Assembly: GCF_002079055.1 (NCBI RefSeq)
Contig: NC_047502.1
Location: 558,001-622,000 of the forward strand
Reading direction: 5' to 3'
From: Saccharomyces paradoxus
Lineage: Eukaryota > Ascomycota > Saccharomycetes > Saccharomycetales > Saccharomycetaceae
Length of the DNA: 64,000 bases
The position numbers were made by a program, and so were the translations under genes. The notes under the pieces are model-generated. The model saw nothing but the letters and a program-made list of their open reading frames with translations. It made no database searches and was not told the DNA's origin. Of the stretch, positions 56,690 through 64,000 are shown piece after piece. The first letter of the stretch is position 1; every line of letters starts with the position of its first letter.

Positions 56690-58315
56690 TTATAGTCCTT
56701 TAATCAAACGAGTGACTTCATTAAGACCATCTTCATGAATTTGTGACAACTTCTTTTGGACAATAGGGACAATGTCAGCAGCACTAACCAATTCACCATC
56801 ATCATCGGCAAATTCTTGGCCCAATCTTTTGACACGTAATTTACCCTCCAAGTACTCCTCCTTACCGAGAATCACGGCAATGTGACAACCCGCTTTTTCA
56901 GCAGCGTCAAATTGCTTCCTAGGGTTAGCCTTGGATTTATAAACATATTCAGCTTCAATACCAGCATCCCATAATTGCTTGGTGACCTTCATTCTTTCAG
57001 GTAAATAACCAGTCCAGTCTTTACCACCACCAAAAGCCATAACAAACACCTGCGTAGCAGTTGGCTTTATAACTGTAGAGGAACTAATTCTTTGTTTGAT
57101 CAAAGAAAATATTCTTTCAACACCAAAAGAAATACCAACACATGGGATTTGAGTAGATTTTTTGCCGGAGGCTTCAGAAAACATGTTGACCAAATTATCA
57201 TAACGGCCACCGGCTGCAATTGAGCCGACACCAACAAACTCTGAGGCGTCTTCAACAGATTTCGCCTTCTTCTTCAATTCTGAAGCATTCTTTGGTGGAG
57301 CAGATGCTGAAGTAACAACTTCAAAGATTAAACCTGTATAGTAATCCAAACCTCTTGCAAGAGAAAGATCAAAGGAGATGAATGAGTCAATGTTAAATGC
57401 TTCGGCATACTTCATCAAAGTAGCAATCTCATCCAAACCTTGTTTAGCCATTTCATTTGAAGTGATTTTGGCATCTTCAGACAGAATGGTATGGATTTCC
57501 TTCAAAGAACCGTTTAATTTAACATATTCACCGATTTTGTCGGCTGTTTCTTCAGATTGACCCTTTTCTTCAGTCATTTCCCTTTTGACTGCCTCCCATG
57601 GGGATTTGTCCAATTTATCGACAGCAGAGGAGATTTTCCTCACATCCTCATCTTTAACGCCAGATATTTGGAAGATACCATCAAGAATCTTCCTGTGATT
57701 TAGTTTGATTTTGAAATCTTTGATTCCCAAACTGGTCAAACCTTCCACTAAAATGGATAAACATTCAGAATCAGGAACCATCGATTCGAAGACACCTGCA
57801 ACATCAAAATCACACTGGTAAAACTCCCTCATACGACCTTTGGTCATAGCTGGTTGATCTCTTCTGTAGACCTTTGCAATATGATACCTCTTGATACTTT
57901 GAAGGTTGTTCATTGCAACGTACCTAGCAAAGGGAACAGTCAAATCATAACGTAAAGAACATAGTTCACCACCCTGATCCTCCAAGTTGTAGATTAATTT
58001 GGAGTCTTCACCATACTTACCTGCCAAAATTTCTCTCAACTCGAAGACGGGTGTGTCAATGGTGACACCACCATGCTTCTTGAATAGACCAGATAAAGTG
58101 CTGAAAATGGCTTCTCTGATAATCATATCACTGTCAGCCCAGTCCTTAGTACCCTTAGGCGTTTTCAAAGATACTTGCAATTTGCCTTTCTTCGGAGCCT
58201 TTGGAGCCTTTGGAGTCTTAACAGCAGGAGCAGGAGCAGCGGCAGAGGATGACATTCTGAATATTGAAAGCGGCTTTATAGATGTGACTACTCTATTTAT
58301 TGTTCTACTAAGCAT
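56690..58315 (-). CDS. HTS1: Histidyl-tRNA synthetase, mitochondrial and cytosolic forms
   Basis: The protein has 541 residues from the first ATG, against about 546 in S. cerevisiae. A basic, Arg/Ser-rich presequence (1-20) ends at a second in-frame Met (residue 21); initiation there gives the cytosolic form and initiation at Met1 the mitochondrial form, a scheme established for yeast HTS1. A Lys/Pro/Ala linker (28-45) follows. The class II core has motif 2 near 147-172 (VYRRDQPA...[10 protein letters not shown]), the histidine-binding [10 protein letters not shown] and the AAGGRYDNL segment. The C-terminal anticodon-binding domain covers about 440-535. The length difference lies probably in the linker. 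Confidence 0.97.
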   Translation of the reverse strand: MLSRTINRVVTSIKPLSIFRMSSSAAAPAPAVKTPKAPKAPKKGKLQVSLKTPKGTKDWADSDMIIREAIFSTLSGLFKKHGGVTIDTPVFELREILAGKYGEDSKLIYNLEDQGGELCSLRYDLTVPFARYVAMNNLQSIKRYHIAKVYRRDQPAMTKGRMREFYQCDFDVAGVFESMVPDSECLSILVEGLTSLGIKDFKIKLNHRKILDGIFQISGVKDEDVRKISSAVDKLDKSPWEAVKREMTEEKGQSEETADKIGEYVKLNGSLKEIHTILSEDAKITSNEMAKQGLDEIATLMKYAEAFNIDSFISFDLSLARGLDYYTGLIFEVVTSASAPPKNASELKKKAKSVEDASEFVGVGSIAAGGRYDNLVNMFSEASGKKSTQIPCVGISFGVERIFSLIKQRISSSTVIKPTATQVFVMAFGGGKDWTGYLPERMKVTKQLWDAGIEAEYVYKSKANPRKQFDAAEKAGCHIAVILGKEEYLEGKLRVKRLGQEFADDDGELVSAADIVPIVQKKLSQIHEDGLNEVTRLIKGL

Positions 58316-58820
58316 TAAGCAAGAGATGTGCAGAAAGGAACTATTTTAAAATAACATCTTTAGCCGTAAGACTCATATTTAAAAGTTCGATCGACCAAAG
58401 CCATAAGTCATCTTTGAACTAATTAGAACTGAAAAAAAAAAACTTGATAAAAAATTTCAAGCGAAAAGTATTATCGTCTTACACGGTGATAAACAGATTT
58501 AGTTATGCAAAGGGAGAACTGCGCTTATAAGGAAAGAAAGAGATATATACTACATTTCGACCAGAAATAAGTGTATCGCCAGGATCATATAAGTGTATCA
58601 TCGGCGAGCCTTCACACCTTCCAATGCTTAGAAATGGTCACCTTAAGTGTTAGTGGAAAAAAATATGATGGCCGCGTTTCGAAGAAAATAAAGAAAAAAT
58701 AAAGTAAACCAACTTCAAACGAGAAACAAGCGAAAAATGGTAAACAAAAGAGATAGAACACAGTAGTGGACTAATAGCAAAAGCGCAAGAATAAATACAT
58801 AATAAGAAAACCGGTCAAGA
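58316..58820. other. Divergent promoter region of HTS1 and ARP7
   Basis: This 505-bp spacer contains GACTCAT at 58370-58376 (ATGAGTC on the minus strand, six of seven bases of a Gcn4 site), 55 bp before the first HTS1 ATG. Gcn4 control of an aminoacyl-tRNA synthetase is plausible. Purine-rich A/G runs dominate the ARP7 side (58670-58760). Confidence 0.45.
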
Positions 58821-60254
58821 ATGACACTGAATAGGAAGTGCGTTGTGATACATAACGGGTCACACAGAACGGTGGCCGGATTTAGTAACGTCGAATTGCC
58901 ACAATGCATTATACCTTCTAGTTATGTTAAAAGAACGGATGAGGGGGGGAAAGCTGAGTTTATATTCGGGACCTACAGCATGATAGACGCTGCGACAGAA
59001 AAACGCAATGGTGATGAGGTGTATACATTAGTGGATAGTCAAGGGTTGCCGTACAATTGGGAAGCATTGGAGTTGCAGTGGAGGTATCTGTACGATACCC
59101 AATTGAAAGTTTCACCCGAGGAATTGCCATTGGTAATTACGATGCCTGCCACTAATGGAAAACCGGACATGGGCATATTGGAGCGCTATTATGAGCTGGC
59201 GTTCGACAAATTGAATGTGCCAGTATTCCAAATTGTAATCGAGCCATTGGCGATTGCCTTATCCATGGGCAAGAGCTCTGCATTCGTGATCGATATGGGC
59301 GCGTCAGGCTGCAATGTTACTCCCATCATTGACGGTATTGTGGTCAAGAATGCCGTAGTGAGATCTAAATTTGGCGGTGATTTCTTGGATTTCCAAGTAC
59401 ACGAAAGGTTGGCTCCCTTGATTAAGGAGGAGAGCGACATGGAAAACATGGCAGACGAACAGAAAAGGTCCACTGACGTTTGGTACGAAGCAAGCACGTG
59501 GATCCAGCAGTTCAAGTCTACCATGTTGCAAGTAAGCGAAAAGGACTTGATTGAGTTGGAAAGATATTACAAAGAGCAAGCAGATATATATGCCAAACAA
59601 CAGGAACAGTTGAAACAAATGGACCAGCAACTTCAGTACACGGCGTTAACGGGGAGCCCCAACAACCCGCTGGTTCAAAAGAAAAATTTTCTATTCAAGC
59701 CATTAAACAAGACTTTAACCCTTGACCTCAAGGATTGCTACCAATTTGCAGAGTATCTCTTTAAACCTCAACTGATATCAGACAAATTCTCGCCAGAGGA
59801 TGGACTGGGACCGCTAATGGCAAAATCAGTCAAGAAGGCCGGCGCTAGTATAAATTCAATGAAGGCGAATACCTCCACCAACCCGAACGGATTGGGCACA
59901 AGCCACATAAACACCAATGCTGGCGATAATAACAATACTGCCAGCAGCAGCAACATATCACCAGAACAAGTATACTCGCTACTGTTGACGAACGTCATCA
60001 TCACAGGATCTACCTCTCTGATCGAAGGCATGGAACAACGCATAATAAAAGAATTGTCCATCAGGTTTCCGCAATACAAGTTGACAACTTTTGCCAACCA
60101 AGTCATGATGGACCGTAAAATCCAAGGATGGCTGGGCGCCGTTACGATGGCCAATCTTCCATCATGGAACTTGGGAAAATGGTACTCTAAGGAAGATTAC
60201 GAAATGCTAAAAAGAGATGGAAAGCAGTCGCAGCCCACGAACGCAACAAACTAG
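58821..60254 (+). CDS. ARP7: Actin-related protein of SWI/SNF and RSC
   Basis: The 477-residue protein equals S. cerevisiae Arp7. An actin fold is indicated by PLAIALSMG (about 141-149) and the phosphate-loop-like VIDMGASGCNVTPI (about 156-169), with insertions including a Gln-rich coiled segment (about 250-275) and an Asn/Ser/Thr-rich loop (about 350-385). Arp7 dimerises with Arp9 on the HSA helix of Snf2 or Sth1 and couples ATP hydrolysis to nucleosome remodelling. It does not conserve actin-type nucleotide hydrolysis. Confidence 0.97.
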   Translation: MTLNRKCVVIHNGSHRTVAGFSNVELPQCIIPSSYVKRTDEGGKAEFIFGTYSMIDAATEKRNGDEVYTLVDSQGLPYNWEALELQWRYLYDTQLKVSPEELPLVITMPATNGKPDMGILERYYELAFDKLNVPVFQIVIEPLAIALSMGKSSAFVIDMGASGCNVTPIIDGIVVKNAVVRSKFGGDFLDFQVHERLAPLIKEESDMENMADEQKRSTDVWYEASTWIQQFKSTMLQVSEKDLIELERYYKEQADIYAKQQEQLKQMDQQLQYTALTGSPNNPLVQKKNFLFKPLNKTLTLDLKDCYQFAEYLFKPQLISDKFSPEDGLGPLMAKSVKKAGASINSMKANTSTNPNGLGTSHINTNAGDNNNTASSSNISPEQVYSLLLTNVIITGSTSLIEGMEQRIIKELSIRFPQYKLTTFANQVMMDRKIQGWLGAVTMANLPSWNLGKWYSKEDYEMLKRDGKQSQPTNATN

Positions 60255-60284
60255 TAGCGAAACGCAAATATACAAAAGAGATCG

Positions 60285-60294
60285 TGGGCGGCTA
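60285..60294 (-). promoter_or_regulatory. URS1-type site (Ume6)
   Basis: The minus strand reads TAGCCGCCCA, a perfect fit to the Ume6 consensus TAGCCGCCSA. It lies only 31 bp after the ARP7 stop and 1.2 kb before GLN1, so its function is uncertain. Confidence 0.4.
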
Positions 60295-60899
60295 GAAAGT
60301 GATGAGATCTCGACCCATTTTTTTCACCGCCGGTAGTAGCTATCAGAAAGGAGTTAGCCCGTTTCCTTCAAGATTTTATTCCCCCCTACTTGAGTGAGGG
60401 ACATATCAACAAACGCGATAACCCAATGAACCCATTCTAATATAAAAAAACTGTATAAATAGTCTATATAAAAATGAACTCTAAGCTGGTGACGTCCACA
60501 GTAAACAGCCCATTTTCCATTATGCGCTACCCGGCGGCGGCATATCGTCCCAGCAATAAACTGCCGCTGTTTTGTCTCTCTTTGTCGTTCACATTCAAGG
60601 ACATTTGGTAATCAGTTTGCCAGGACAACAGTAAACAAAAGAGCGTAAGTACAAATGCGCTGCACGTGTGCCGGAACAATGGCGCTTCTGGCTCGTCCGG
60701 ATGATGTAGAAAGGAAAATAAAATCTCGCAATCCGGAAAAACACCTCGTGAAAAGCAAAACTGGGAACCCCTAAACCCAGTACCCGCATAATGCTTTCCC
60801 GGGGAAAGGGGTAGAGGTTGATTGAATTTTGTTACCCGGAAACAAAAGAGGCATCGCTTCGCACGTTTGTTTACAATTGATGACTGCGCTCCCCTAATA

Positions 60900-60910
60900 G
60901 ATAAGATAAG
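60900..60910 (+). promoter_or_regulatory. Overlapping GATAAG sites upstream of GLN1
   Basis: GATAAG occurs at 60900-60905 and at 60905-60910, sharing the central G, about 600 bp before the GLN1 ATG. GATAAG is the site of Gln3/Gat1, which activate GLN1 under poor nitrogen supply in S. cerevisiae. Confidence 0.65.
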
Positions 60911-61294
60911 GTCGCGAAAGAAGGGAAAAAAAGTCTTCTACAAAATTTAGTCCGCACAGACGGTGCCAGACGGTGTTTTATCGAAACTTTTTTTCGCATC
61001 ATCGAGTGCCATTTGTGGTCATTATTATCCCCCAAACATGCGAAATAGTACACTATTTTTGGCAGGAAAGTAGGCTGATATGCCGCATTGATGTCCTATG
61101 TAGCGAAACACAAACAAAAAAAGAAAAAGTAGGATAAAAAAAGAAAAGTAAGATGAAAAAAAGAGTGAAAAATTAATTTATTTGTTAGTGCAAGCGGTCC
61201 AGTGTAGTAGTAGGCTTGATAATGAATTAAAGATGACTCCGACGCATGTTGTTTGCAATCTTTTATTTAGTTCGTACATTTTCTTTTTTTGTAA

Positions 61295-61302
61295 TATATA
61301 AG
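61295..61302 (+). promoter_or_regulatory. TATA box of GLN1
   Basis: TATATAAG, an exact TATAWAWR match, lies about 200 bp upstream of the GLN1 ATG. A TATA box suits a strongly regulated nitrogen gene. Confidence 0.55.
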
Positions 61303-61480
61303 GGTAGTGATTCTGTATATCGAATTCTCGGGCTTGGTTTGCTCGTAACTTGTTCTGCCCTTGTCTTCGTTGCCTTGGAATATCACACAAAGATAATTAT
61401 AGAATCACACACGTATTTGTGAGAAATTAACTTCATTTCATTTATAGAAGAAGTTTAAGCAAAGCAAAAAATCAACACAA

Positions 61481-61496
61481 TATAATATAATATAAT
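61481..61496 (+). repeat. TATAA pentamer repeat in the GLN1 leader
   Basis: Three tandem TATAA units plus one T lie six bases before the GLN1 ATG, so the repeat is in the 5' leader rather than acting as a TATA box. Confidence 0.8.
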
Positions 61497-61502
61497 CAAA
61501 AG

Positions 61503-62615
61503 ATGGCTGAAACAAGTATTGAAAAGACTCAAATTTTACAAAAATATCTAGAGCTCGACCAAAGAGGTAGAATAATGGCCGAATATGTTTGGATCGATGG
61601 TACTGGTAACTTACGTTCCAAAGGTAGAACTTTAAAGAAGAGAATCACGTCCATCGACCAATTGCCAGAATGGAACTTCGATGGTTCTTCCACTAACCAA
61701 GCGCCAGGCCACGACTCCGACATCTATTTGAAGCCTGTTGCTTACTACCCAGATCCTTTCAGAAGAGGTGACAACATCGTTGTCTTGGCCGCATGTTATA
61801 ACAATGACGGTACTCCAAACAAGTTTAACCACAGACACGAAGCTGCCAAGCTGTTTGCTGCCCATAAGGATGAAGAAATCTGGTTCGGTCTAGAACAAGA
61901 ATACACTCTGTTTGACATGTATGACGATGTCTACGGATGGCCAAAGGGTGGGTACCCAGCTCCACAAGGTCCTTACTACTGTGGTGTTGGTGCCGGTAAG
62001 GTTTACGCCAGAGATATGATTGAAGCTCACTACAGAGCTTGTCTATATGCCGGATTAGAACTTTCCGGTATTAATGCCGAAGTTATGCCATCTCAATGGG
62101 AATTCCAAGTCGGTCCATGTACCGGTATTGACATGGGTGACCAATTATGGATGGCCAGATACTTTTTGCACAGAGTGGCTGAAGAATTCGGTATCAAGAT
62201 TTCATTCCATCCAAAGCCATTGAAGGGTGACTGGAACGGTGCCGGCTGTCACACTAACGTTTCCACCAAGGAAATGAGACAACCAGGTGGTATGAAATAC
62301 ATTGAACAAGCGATCGAAAAGTTGTCCAAGAGACACGCTGAACACATTAAATTGTACGGTAGCGATAACGACATGAGATTGACTGGTAGACACGAAACTG
62401 CTTCCATGACTGCCTTTTCTTCTGGTGTCGCCAACAGAGGTAGCTCGATCAGAATTCCAAGATCTGTTGCCAAGGAAGGTTACGGTTACTTTGAAGATCG
62501 TAGACCAGCTTCCAACATTGACCCATACTTGGTTACCGGTATCATGTGTGAGACTGTTTGCGGTGCTATTGACAACGCCGACATGACTAAGGAATTTGAA
62601 AGAGAATCCTCATAA
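61503..62615 (+). CDS. GLN1: Glutamine synthetase
   Basis: The 370-residue eukaryotic type II enzyme is almost identical to S. cerevisiae Gln1. The signature EWNFDGSST (about 56-64) and the ATP-binding stretch beginning [19 protein letters not shown] (from about residue 239) are present, as are metal-binding glutamates in [12 protein letters not shown]. It makes glutamine from glutamate, ammonia and ATP in the cytosol and assembles as a decamer, with filaments on starvation. The upstream GATAAG and TGACTC sites agree with Gln3 and Gcn4 control. Strong codon bias suggests high expression. Confidence 0.98.
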   Translation: MAETSIEKTQILQKYLELDQRGRIMAEYVWIDGTGNLRSKGRTLKKRITSIDQLPEWNFDGSSTNQAPGHDSDIYLKPVAYYPDPFRRGDNIVVLAACYNNDGTPNKFNHRHEAAKLFAAHKDEEIWFGLEQEYTLFDMYDDVYGWPKGGYPAPQGPYYCGVGAGKVYARDMIEAHYRACLYAGLELSGINAEVMPSQWEFQVGPCTGIDMGDQLWMARYFLHRVAEEFGIKISFHPKPLKGDWNGAGCHTNVSTKEMRQPGGMKYIEQAIEKLSKRHAEHIKLYGSDNDMRLTGRHETASMTAFSSGVANRGSSIRIPRSVAKEGYGYFEDRRPASNIDPYLVTGIMCETVCGAIDNADMTKEFERESS

Positions 62616-63130
62616 GCATAAAAATACAATAGTGCAATTTTTTTTAGGCAGGAACTAATCTACTAATAAACTAACAATAATGCACAGAAAATATTAATGA
62701 TTTATTTATTTATTTTACTATTATACTACATTATTTTTTTTACATAAAAAATCTCCCATCTCACGATCAAGAAAAGGCATGAGAAAAAAATCAAAATTTA
62801 TAAAATAATTTAACTTCTAATAAATTGACTGTAACGACAATAAAATAGACGCTGCGATATTCAAATTTTTTTCTTTTCTCTGCAAAGTGACGTTGTGCTG
62901 TACGTTGTTCTCAATAGTTTCTATTGTTTTCCTCATGCTCTTACCCTGCCTCTCCGTGCATAATTACACGAGGGGGAGACCTCTTTTCTTTCCAAACCAA
63001 ACCAGAAAAAAAAAAGGTCTGATAATGAAAAAAAAAAAAAAAAAGAATATGACTGTTTTCTTGATAAAAGAATGCCTGCAATAACTCATAAACAAGAAAA
63101 TATAAAAGTGCACTGGCGATTTCAGGAACA
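62616..63130. other. Intergenic, GLN1 3' / VMA13 promoter
   Basis: This 515-bp spacer is AT-rich. The first 200 bp hold poly-T and TTTATTTATT runs suited to 3'-end formation of GLN1. A run of about 16 A residues at 63029-63044 lies about 90 bp before the VMA13 ATG. The 65-codon frame at 62887-63084 is chance. Confidence 0.55.
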
Positions 63131-64000
63131 ATGGGCGCAACCAAAATTTTAATGGACAGTACTCATTTCAATGAGATCCGTAGTATAATCCGTTCGAGGT
63201 CAGTCGCATGGGACGCTTTAGCCAGATCTGAGGAATTGAGCGAAATTGATGCGTCTACTGCAAAGGCGTTGGAATCCATTCTAGTGAAAAAGAACATTGG
63301 TGACGGTTTATCATCGTCGAACAACGCGCATTCCGAGTTCAAAGTGAATGGCAATACGTTGATACCATTGATTCACTTGCTTTCCACCTCAGATAACGAA
63401 GACTGCAAAAAATCCGTGCAGAACCTAATAGCTGAATTGTTGTCATCAGACAAGTATGGCGATGATACTGTGAAGTTTTTTCAAGAGGACCCTAAGCAAT
63501 TGAAACAATTATTTGACGTGTCCCTCAAGGGAGACTTCCAAACCGTACTAATCTCTGGGTTCAACGTGGTCTCACTCTTAGTGCAAAATGGGTTGCACAA
63601 TGTGAAACTCGTGGAAAAGCTATTGAAGAACAACAACTTAATCAATATCTTGCAGAATATTGAGCAGATGGACACTTGTTACGTGTGCATCAGACTATTG
63701 CAAGAACTGGCCGTGATATCAGAGTATCGTGACGTGATATGGTTGCATGAAAAGAAGTTCATGCCCACTTTATTCAAGATTCTGCAACGCGCCACGGACT
63801 CTCAATTGGCCACGCGGATAGTTGCAACAAACTCCAACCACCTGGGTATTCAATTGCAGTACTACTCCTTACTATTGATATGGTTGTTGACTTTCAACCC
63901 AGTTTTTGCAAGCGAGCTAGTCCAGAAATACTTGAGTGATTTTTTGGACCTCTTGAAATTGGTTAAAATAACCATAAAGGAGAAAGTGTCCAGATTGTGC
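63131..64000 (+). CDS. VMA13: V-ATPase V1 subunit H, 5' part (cut by window end)
   Basis: The frame opens at ATG 63131 (MGATKILMDSTHFNEIRS) and stays open for 290 codons to the last base, without a stop. S. cerevisiae Vma13 has about 478 residues, so roughly 60 percent is present. The sequence is the alpha-helical, HEAT/armadillo-like N-terminal domain. Subunit H activates ATP hydrolysis in the assembled V1Vo pump and inhibits it in free V1, at the vacuolar membrane. It follows GLN1 on the same strand. Confidence 0.96.
   Translation, partial: MGATKILMDSTHFNEIRSIIRSRSVAWDALARSEELSEIDASTAKALESILVKKNIGDGLSSSNNAHSEFKVNGNTLIPLIHLLSTSDNEDCKKSVQNLIAELLSSDKYGDDTVKFFQEDPKQLKQLFDVSLKGDFQTVLISGFNVVSLLVQNGLHNVKLVEKLLKNNNLINILQNIEQMDTCYVCIRLLQELAVISEYRDVIWLHEKKFMPTLFKILQRATDSQLATRIVATNSNHLGIQLQYYSLLLIWLLTFNPVFASELVQKYLSDFLDLLKLVKITIKEKVSRLC

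Larger units (their letters stand above)
60255..61502. other. Long GLN1 promoter region / ARP7 3' end
   Basis: This 1.25-kb spacer is the longest upstream region among the metabolic genes here. It contains a URS1-type site (60285-60294), a Reb1 site TTACCCG (60832-60838), two overlapping GATAAG sites (60900-60910), a TGACTC half-site (61234-61239), a TATA box TATATAAG (61295-61302) and a TATAA pentamer repeat just before the ATG. Purine-rich repeats occupy 61110-61170. Confidence 0.6.

Noticed and set aside
61529-62473. Antisense frames of 63-77 codons within GLN1
   Set aside because: They come from the strong codon bias of GLN1 and are shadows.

Overview
The window is nuclear chromosomal DNA of a budding yeast of the Saccharomyces sensu stricto group. 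Its gene order matches the right arm of S. cerevisiae chromosome XVI from YPR010C-A to VMA13 (YPR036W). Codon use is that of yeast, introns carry GTATGT and TACTAAC signals, and delta- and sigma-type LTRs sit beside tRNA genes. The proteins are very close to S. cerevisiae, but several differ by a few residues in length from what I remember (Dss4 141, Hts1 541, Nto1 746, Sdu1 1124, Ccl1 392). A close sister species therefore seems more likely than S. cerevisiae itself, but I cannot name it from sequence alone.

Layout, left to right. Positions 1-604: an edge fragment, a solo Ty1/Ty2-type delta LTR and tRNA-Lys(CUU). Positions 875-4112: a small spliced mitochondrial protein gene (YPR010C-A/MIN8), the mitochondrial APS/PAPS carrier YPR011C and the zinc-finger gene CMR3. 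Positions 4113-8946: 4.8 kb with no convincing gene. Positions 8947-12585: the CMR3 paralogue YPR015C, TIF6 and DSS4. Positions 13154-18893: RLF2/CAC1, MCM4 and ATP20 on the plus strand. Positions 19311-28752: AGC1, SDU1 (YPR022C) and EAF3 on the minus strand. Positions 29202-37730: YME1, CCL1 and ATH1. Positions 38060-40887: a small GATA-finger gene that I do not know at this place in S. cerevisiae, YPR027C and a possible 60-residue membrane ORF. Positions 41462-43511: tRNA-Phe(GAA) with its intron, a sigma (Ty3) LTR 15 bp upstream of it, and intron-containing YOP1. Positions 43768-62615: APL4, CSR2, NTO1, SRO7, HTS1, ARP7 and GLN1. Positions 63131-64000: the 5' part of VMA13, cut by the window edge.

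The genes are ordinary single-copy yeast housekeeping genes without operons. They cover chromatin and replication (RLF2, MCM4, EAF3, NTO1, ARP7), mitochondria (MIN8, YPR011C, ATP20, AGC1, YME1), trafficking (DSS4, YOP1, APL4, SRO7, CSR2), translation (TIF6, HTS1), carbon and nitrogen metabolism (ATH1, GLN1), transcription/CDK (CCL1) and the V-ATPase (VMA13). Recognisable promoter signatures fit several of them: paired MCB boxes before RLF2, RRPE/Reb1/PAC-like elements before TIF6, a PACE (Rpn4) box before YME1, STREs before ATH1, Mig1-type GC boxes before CSR2 and GATAAG sites before GLN1.

The most unusual items are the GATA-finger gene between ATH1 and YPR027C, the LTR without target-site duplication at the left edge (a possible rearrangement junction), the very long upstream region of CMR3, and the unannotated-looking small membrane ORF upstream of YPR027C. 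I saw no CRISPR array, prophage or novel multi-gene system.
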